From Candidatus Gastranaerophilales bacterium (lineage in GTDB: Bacteria > Cyanobacteriota > Vampirovibrionia > Gastranaerophilales > Gastranaerophilaceae): a DNA stretch of 64,000 nucleotides. Both the position numbers and the translations under genes were made by a program. The stretch lies in NCBI GenBank assembly GCA_947588745.1, contig CANPYW010000001.1:1-64000 (forward strand). The letters run 5' to 3'. The notes under the pieces were generated by a model. It was not told where the DNA came from and made no database searches. It saw nothing but the letters and a program-made list of their open reading frames with translations. Position 1 is the stretch's first letter. Each line of letters opens with the position of its first letter. This document shows positions 61,552 to 64,000 of this stretch, piece after piece.

Positions 61552-62358
61552 TTAAAAATTTGGCAGCATATTCTGCATCATAGAATAATTTATCATTTCG
61601 GGCGTTATTTGCCTATTCCCGTTTTGATATGATTCAAGCAAATCCATATATCTGTTTGTGTCATTATAATTATTATCATTCAAGAACATAGCCATTGCAG
61701 ATATATCTTGATTTTGACGTTGTTTCATTAATAAAATTTCCTGTGCAAGCTTTTCATTCCTTTGGACATGTGCCTTACTCGGTGCTGTATTCATCTCAGA
61801 TTGTCTTGATTGAGTCTTTTGCTGCATGATAAAATCCTGTGCATCAGGATGTATACTTGTACCATACCCGCCTTTTATAAGCTTTTCTATTTCAACTACA
61901 TCCTTACCTTTAATTTCTCCTGCTTTTAATTTATCAAAATACTGAGTAAGAAATTCAGACGGATTTGCTCTCAATTCTCTTATTTCTTCGTTTGTAAAAT
62001 CTTGATATTTACATTGCTGTTTATTTTCCATACACATTTTTGCTTGTATAGAATATGATGTGAGTTTTGGAACAGAATTTATTTGTACCACCTTATCAAA
62101 TGCCTCATGTGCTTCTGTTTTCATTGAAATTTTCATATAGGCATTACCTAAATAATACCATGCAACAACATTCGACGGATCTTCTTCCAAATATATTCTT
62201 AAATCCGATATGCAACCTAAATAATTTCCTTCTTTATACTCGCTAATTGCGTCCTTTATCATGCTCACATCTTGAGAGGAGGCTGCAGCCGCATATTGCA
62301 TCGTCATTAAAGATACCATCACAGCTATCACAAAACTGAATTTTACAAACCTTTTCAT
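61552..62358 (-). CDS. exported TPR-repeat protein
   Basis: 268 residues. Signal peptide MKRFVKFSFVIAVMVSLMTM, QYAAAASS, cleavage near residue 27. TPR units follow: AISEYKEGNYLGCISDLRIY with LEEDPSNVVAWYYLGNAYMK and MKTEAHEAFDKVVQINSVPK. The C-terminal half is Gln/Met/Asn-rich (QKTQSRQSEMNTAPSK, LMKQRQNQDISAMAMFLNDN). Probably periplasmic. GAGGATAAAAG lies before the ATG. Confidence 0.65.
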   Translation of the reverse strand: MKRFVKFSFVIAVMVSLMTMQYAAAASSQDVSMIKDAISEYKEGNYLGCISDLRIYLEEDPSNVVAWYYLGNAYMKISMKTEAHEAFDKVVQINSVPKLTSYSIQAKMCMENKQQCKYQDFTNEEIRELRANPSEFLTQYFDKLKAGEIKGKDVVEIEKLIKGGYGTSIHPDAQDFIMQQKTQSRQSEMNTAPSKAHVQRNEKLAQEILLMKQRQNQDISAMAMFLNDNNYNDTNRYMDLLESYQNGNRQITPEMINYSMMQNMLPNF

Positions 62359-62617
62359 CTTTTATCCTCTGATTATTTCTTAAATCTATCTTTATATAAT
62401 TTGCATTATATAAATTATATACCCAAATTTATAAAAATATCTATACTATAAATATTATAGCAAACTTTTTTATAATTTTGCTCCTAATACTCATTTTATA
62501 CTAAATTAATATTTTTTTTCATTCATTAAAATGAATTATTGCACAAATATTATGTTAACTTTTGTAACATGTGTATAATATAATATATATTTGTTGAACA
62601 ATTTTTGCGGAGGATTT

Positions 62618-62848
62618 ATGAAAATTAAAATTAAAGAAACTGCTAAATTAAAAAAAGGCTGGAGTTTATATAAACTTGCAAAAGTTTTAAATCTTCCGCA
62701 GCAAACTGTTTATTCGTGGGCAAACGGACGCACTCAGCCTTCTTATGAAAATATGGACAGACTCTGCGAAACATTATCCTGTTCTATCGGAGAATTATTT
62801 GAAGCCGAACCGGTTCAGCAGAAATTAAATCTGGCAGTTAACCAATAA
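62618..62848 (+). CDS. small XRE-family DNA-binding protein
   Basis: 76 residues from the ATG at 62618, chosen because GGAGG is nine bases upstream; the ATG at 62591 lacks one. MKIKIKETAKLKKGWSLYKL, AKVLNLPQQTVYSWANGRTQ and PSYENMDRLCETLSCSIGEL form a complete Cro/C1-type helix-turn-helix domain with little else. TATAAT at 62574-62579 is a likely -10 box. Possibly autoregulatory. Confidence 0.85.
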   Translation: MKIKIKETAKLKKGWSLYKLAKVLNLPQQTVYSWANGRTQPSYENMDRLCETLSCSIGELFEAEPVQQKLNLAVNQ

Positions 62849-62852
62849 TTAA

Positions 62853-63317
62853 CTAACTGTTTCGTAAAAATGTTTGTACTTTGGTATTCATTGATTCTTC
62901 TTTGATTTTCCATTCCCCTTTACTATCTTTGCCTACTATAAAATAAGCCGGTACTTTATAATCACTTGTAGACGGTGTTCTCATTGCAACAATTTTATAG
63001 TCTTTACCATGCGGAAATATCTTTATATTTGAATAATAGTTCTTATACTTTCTTAATTTCATCAATTTTGTTGAACGCTTAGCTTCCGATTTATACCTTT
63101 CTAACGGTATATTTACAGCTTGCTGTGTTCCGTCGTCTTTTTCAACCACCCTTATTATCTTCGCATCATCAGTATAATAATTAAAATACCCGTTGTCATA
63201 ACTGTTTGCGGCTGTTACGTATTGATTAAAAAACTGTTCCACATCATCAGTTTCACTAGCTTTCACGCCTAACCCTATTACAATCAGCAACATTAATATA
63301 AATAAATTCCTTTTCAT
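62853..63317 (-). CDS. exported NTF2/SnoaL-like protein
   Basis: 154 residues with a signal peptide (MKRNLFILMLLIVIGLGVKA). The mature part starts TDDVEQFFNQYVTAANSYDN and runs GYFNYYTDDAKIIRVVEKDD through VPAYFIVGKDSKGEWKIKEE, the helix-then-curved-sheet order of NTF2-like folds. No catalytic residues identified. GGAGAAATT precedes the ATG. Convergent with the XRE gene. Confidence 0.6.
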   Translation of the reverse strand: MKRNLFILMLLIVIGLGVKASETDDVEQFFNQYVTAANSYDNGYFNYYTDDAKIIRVVEKDDGTQQAVNIPLERYKSEAKRSTKLMKLRKYKNYYSNIKIFPHGKDYKIVAMRTPSTSDYKVPAYFIVGKDSKGEWKIKEESMNTKVQTFLRNS

Positions 63318-63477
63318 AATTTCTCCATATCAATAATTCTTAAACACAAATCACTGATATTTTTATCGAAATTATTATCTCTTTCATCCGTTAACAGATT
63401 AATACTTCGTTACATATTATCAATTTTTATCTCTGATTTTTCTTTTTTTAATAGCAACTACAAAAAAAGGAGTCCGC

Positions 63478-63915
63478 ATGAATAATATCCCCAATGAAAC
63501 CCTTCCTGCAATCAGAAACAAACAGGAACTTACTGTACTTCCAAAAAGAAGTAAAGCTGTCGTTATAAGCCAATCGACGGATACTTTTAATCCTAAACCT
63601 AAAATCACTGTTCAAGGATATGCCGCAGCAGGACTGGGTGCAGCAGGATTTGCCGGCTCCGTTTATAAACTATCAAAAGGGGTTATTGAAAAAGGTACAA
63701 ATTGGATTGAAAAAGAAATCACCAATTATTTTCGTGAAATGGGTAAAAATTACAAAGGACTTCCTAACGGTTTAAAAGTTAATTCAAAATATTTTGGTGC
63801 GGGAATTGCCGCAATCGCAGCTGGTCTTTTATTCTTTAAAGATTCCGATAAAGACGGACAACTGGATATTTTAGAAGCCGGCAACAAATTTGCCAATCCA
63901 GATTCTGGCAATTAA
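63478..63915 (+). CDS. hypothetical membrane-associated protein (145 aa)
   Basis: AAAGGAG lies before the ATG. After a hydrophilic start (MNNIPNETLPAIRNKQELTV) there is a glycine/alanine-rich segment QGYAAAGLGAAGFAGSVYKL and a second (YFGAGIAAIAAGLLFFKDSD). The end DSDKDGQLDILEAGNKF resembles a calcium-binding dockerin or EF-hand loop (DxDxDGxxD). Not recognised beyond that; it looks like a lineage-specific protein. A strong terminator follows. Confidence 0.6.
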   Translation: MNNIPNETLPAIRNKQELTVLPKRSKAVVISQSTDTFNPKPKITVQGYAAAGLGAAGFAGSVYKLSKGVIEKGTNWIEKEITNYFREMGKNYKGLPNGLKVNSKYFGAGIAAIAAGLLFFKDSDKDGQLDILEAGNKFANPDSGN

Positions 63916-63929
63916 TAATTTTATAAATA

Positions 63930-63959
63930 AAAACAGCTTGCAGATTTGCAAGCTGTTTT
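63930..63959 (+). terminator. strong intrinsic terminator
   Basis: Perfect 13-bp stem (AAAACAGCTTGCA / TGCAAGCTGTTTT) with a four-base loop, then T run to 63962. Ends the 63478 gene. Confidence 0.9.
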
Positions 63960-64000
63960 TTTATTGAAGTTGATTTTCTACTCGATTGTATAATCGGTTA

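Noticed and set aside
1-64000. CRISPR array, rRNA genes or intact insertion sequences
   Set aside because: No regularly spaced repeats, no rRNA-like stretches and no full-length transposase were seen on reading through; only transposase remnants are present.

Overview
ORGANISM. The window is AT-rich and comes from a diderm (Gram-negative-type) bacterium: it encodes an autotransporter, lipoproteins and an HtrA-like protease. The order infA-rpmJ-rpsM-rpsK-rpsD-rpoA-rplQ-truA-rplM-rpsI, accB-accC next to lipA, and several lineage-style proteins with an N-terminal 'xNFKG' or 'SFSA' tag suggest a gut Candidatus Gastranaerophilales / Melainabacteria (Vampirovibrionia) genome. This is inference from pattern memory; no search was run.

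LAYOUT. 1-7.5 kb is accessory: a scrapyard of truncated gene pieces, a three-gene Type IIS-like restriction-modification system (two adenine methyltransferases plus an AlwI-like endonuclease) lying between two remnants of Mu-type transposases, then bioG. 7.6-12.4 kb holds a large autotransporter adhesin whose promoter has consensus -35 and -10 boxes separated by a ten-base homopolymer, the arrangement of a phase-variable promoter, plus a protein of unknown function and a SnoaL-like protein. 12.4-25.1 kb is a second accessory island: decayed copies, SGNH-hydrolase-like paralogs, a GT2 glycosyltransferase, a U32-like protein, a DUF4236 membrane protein and a 1438-residue helicase-nuclease of probable anti-phage function. 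25.2-36.2 kb carries a DUF1848 protein, an acetyltransferase, an Rrf2 regulator, TPR membrane proteins, a run of five tandem radical-SAM paralogs and a predicted metalloprotease. 36.2-45.3 kb is mostly core metabolism and translation support (htrA-like, glcD, cutA, mnmE, accB, accC, lipA, obg, a small lipoprotein). 45.4-49.7 kb is accessory again: a seven-cysteine small peptide behind a TupA-like ATP-grasp gene, an AbrB-like regulator, and a candidate toxin gene followed by repeated [toxin-tail remnant + small membrane protein] cassettes. 49.7-54.8 kb is the ribosomal alpha operon on the minus strand. 54.9-64 kb has two tandem SGNH genes, purB, clpC, two TPR proteins, a small XRE regulator and two lineage-type secreted or membrane proteins.

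HOW IT FITS TOGETHER. Core operons (alpha operon, glcD-cutA-mnmE, accB-accC-lipA) alternate with islands concerned with the cell surface (autotransporter, SGNH enzymes, glycosyltransferase, TupA ATP-grasp) and with conflict (restriction-modification, helicase-nuclease, candidate toxin/immunity array). The strongest candidates for undescribed biology are the homopolymer-spaced promoter of the adhesin, the five-gene radical-SAM array, the toxin-tail/immunity cassette array, and the cysteine-rich peptide paired with an ATP-grasp enzyme. No rRNA, tRNA, CRISPR array or intact insertion sequence was seen.
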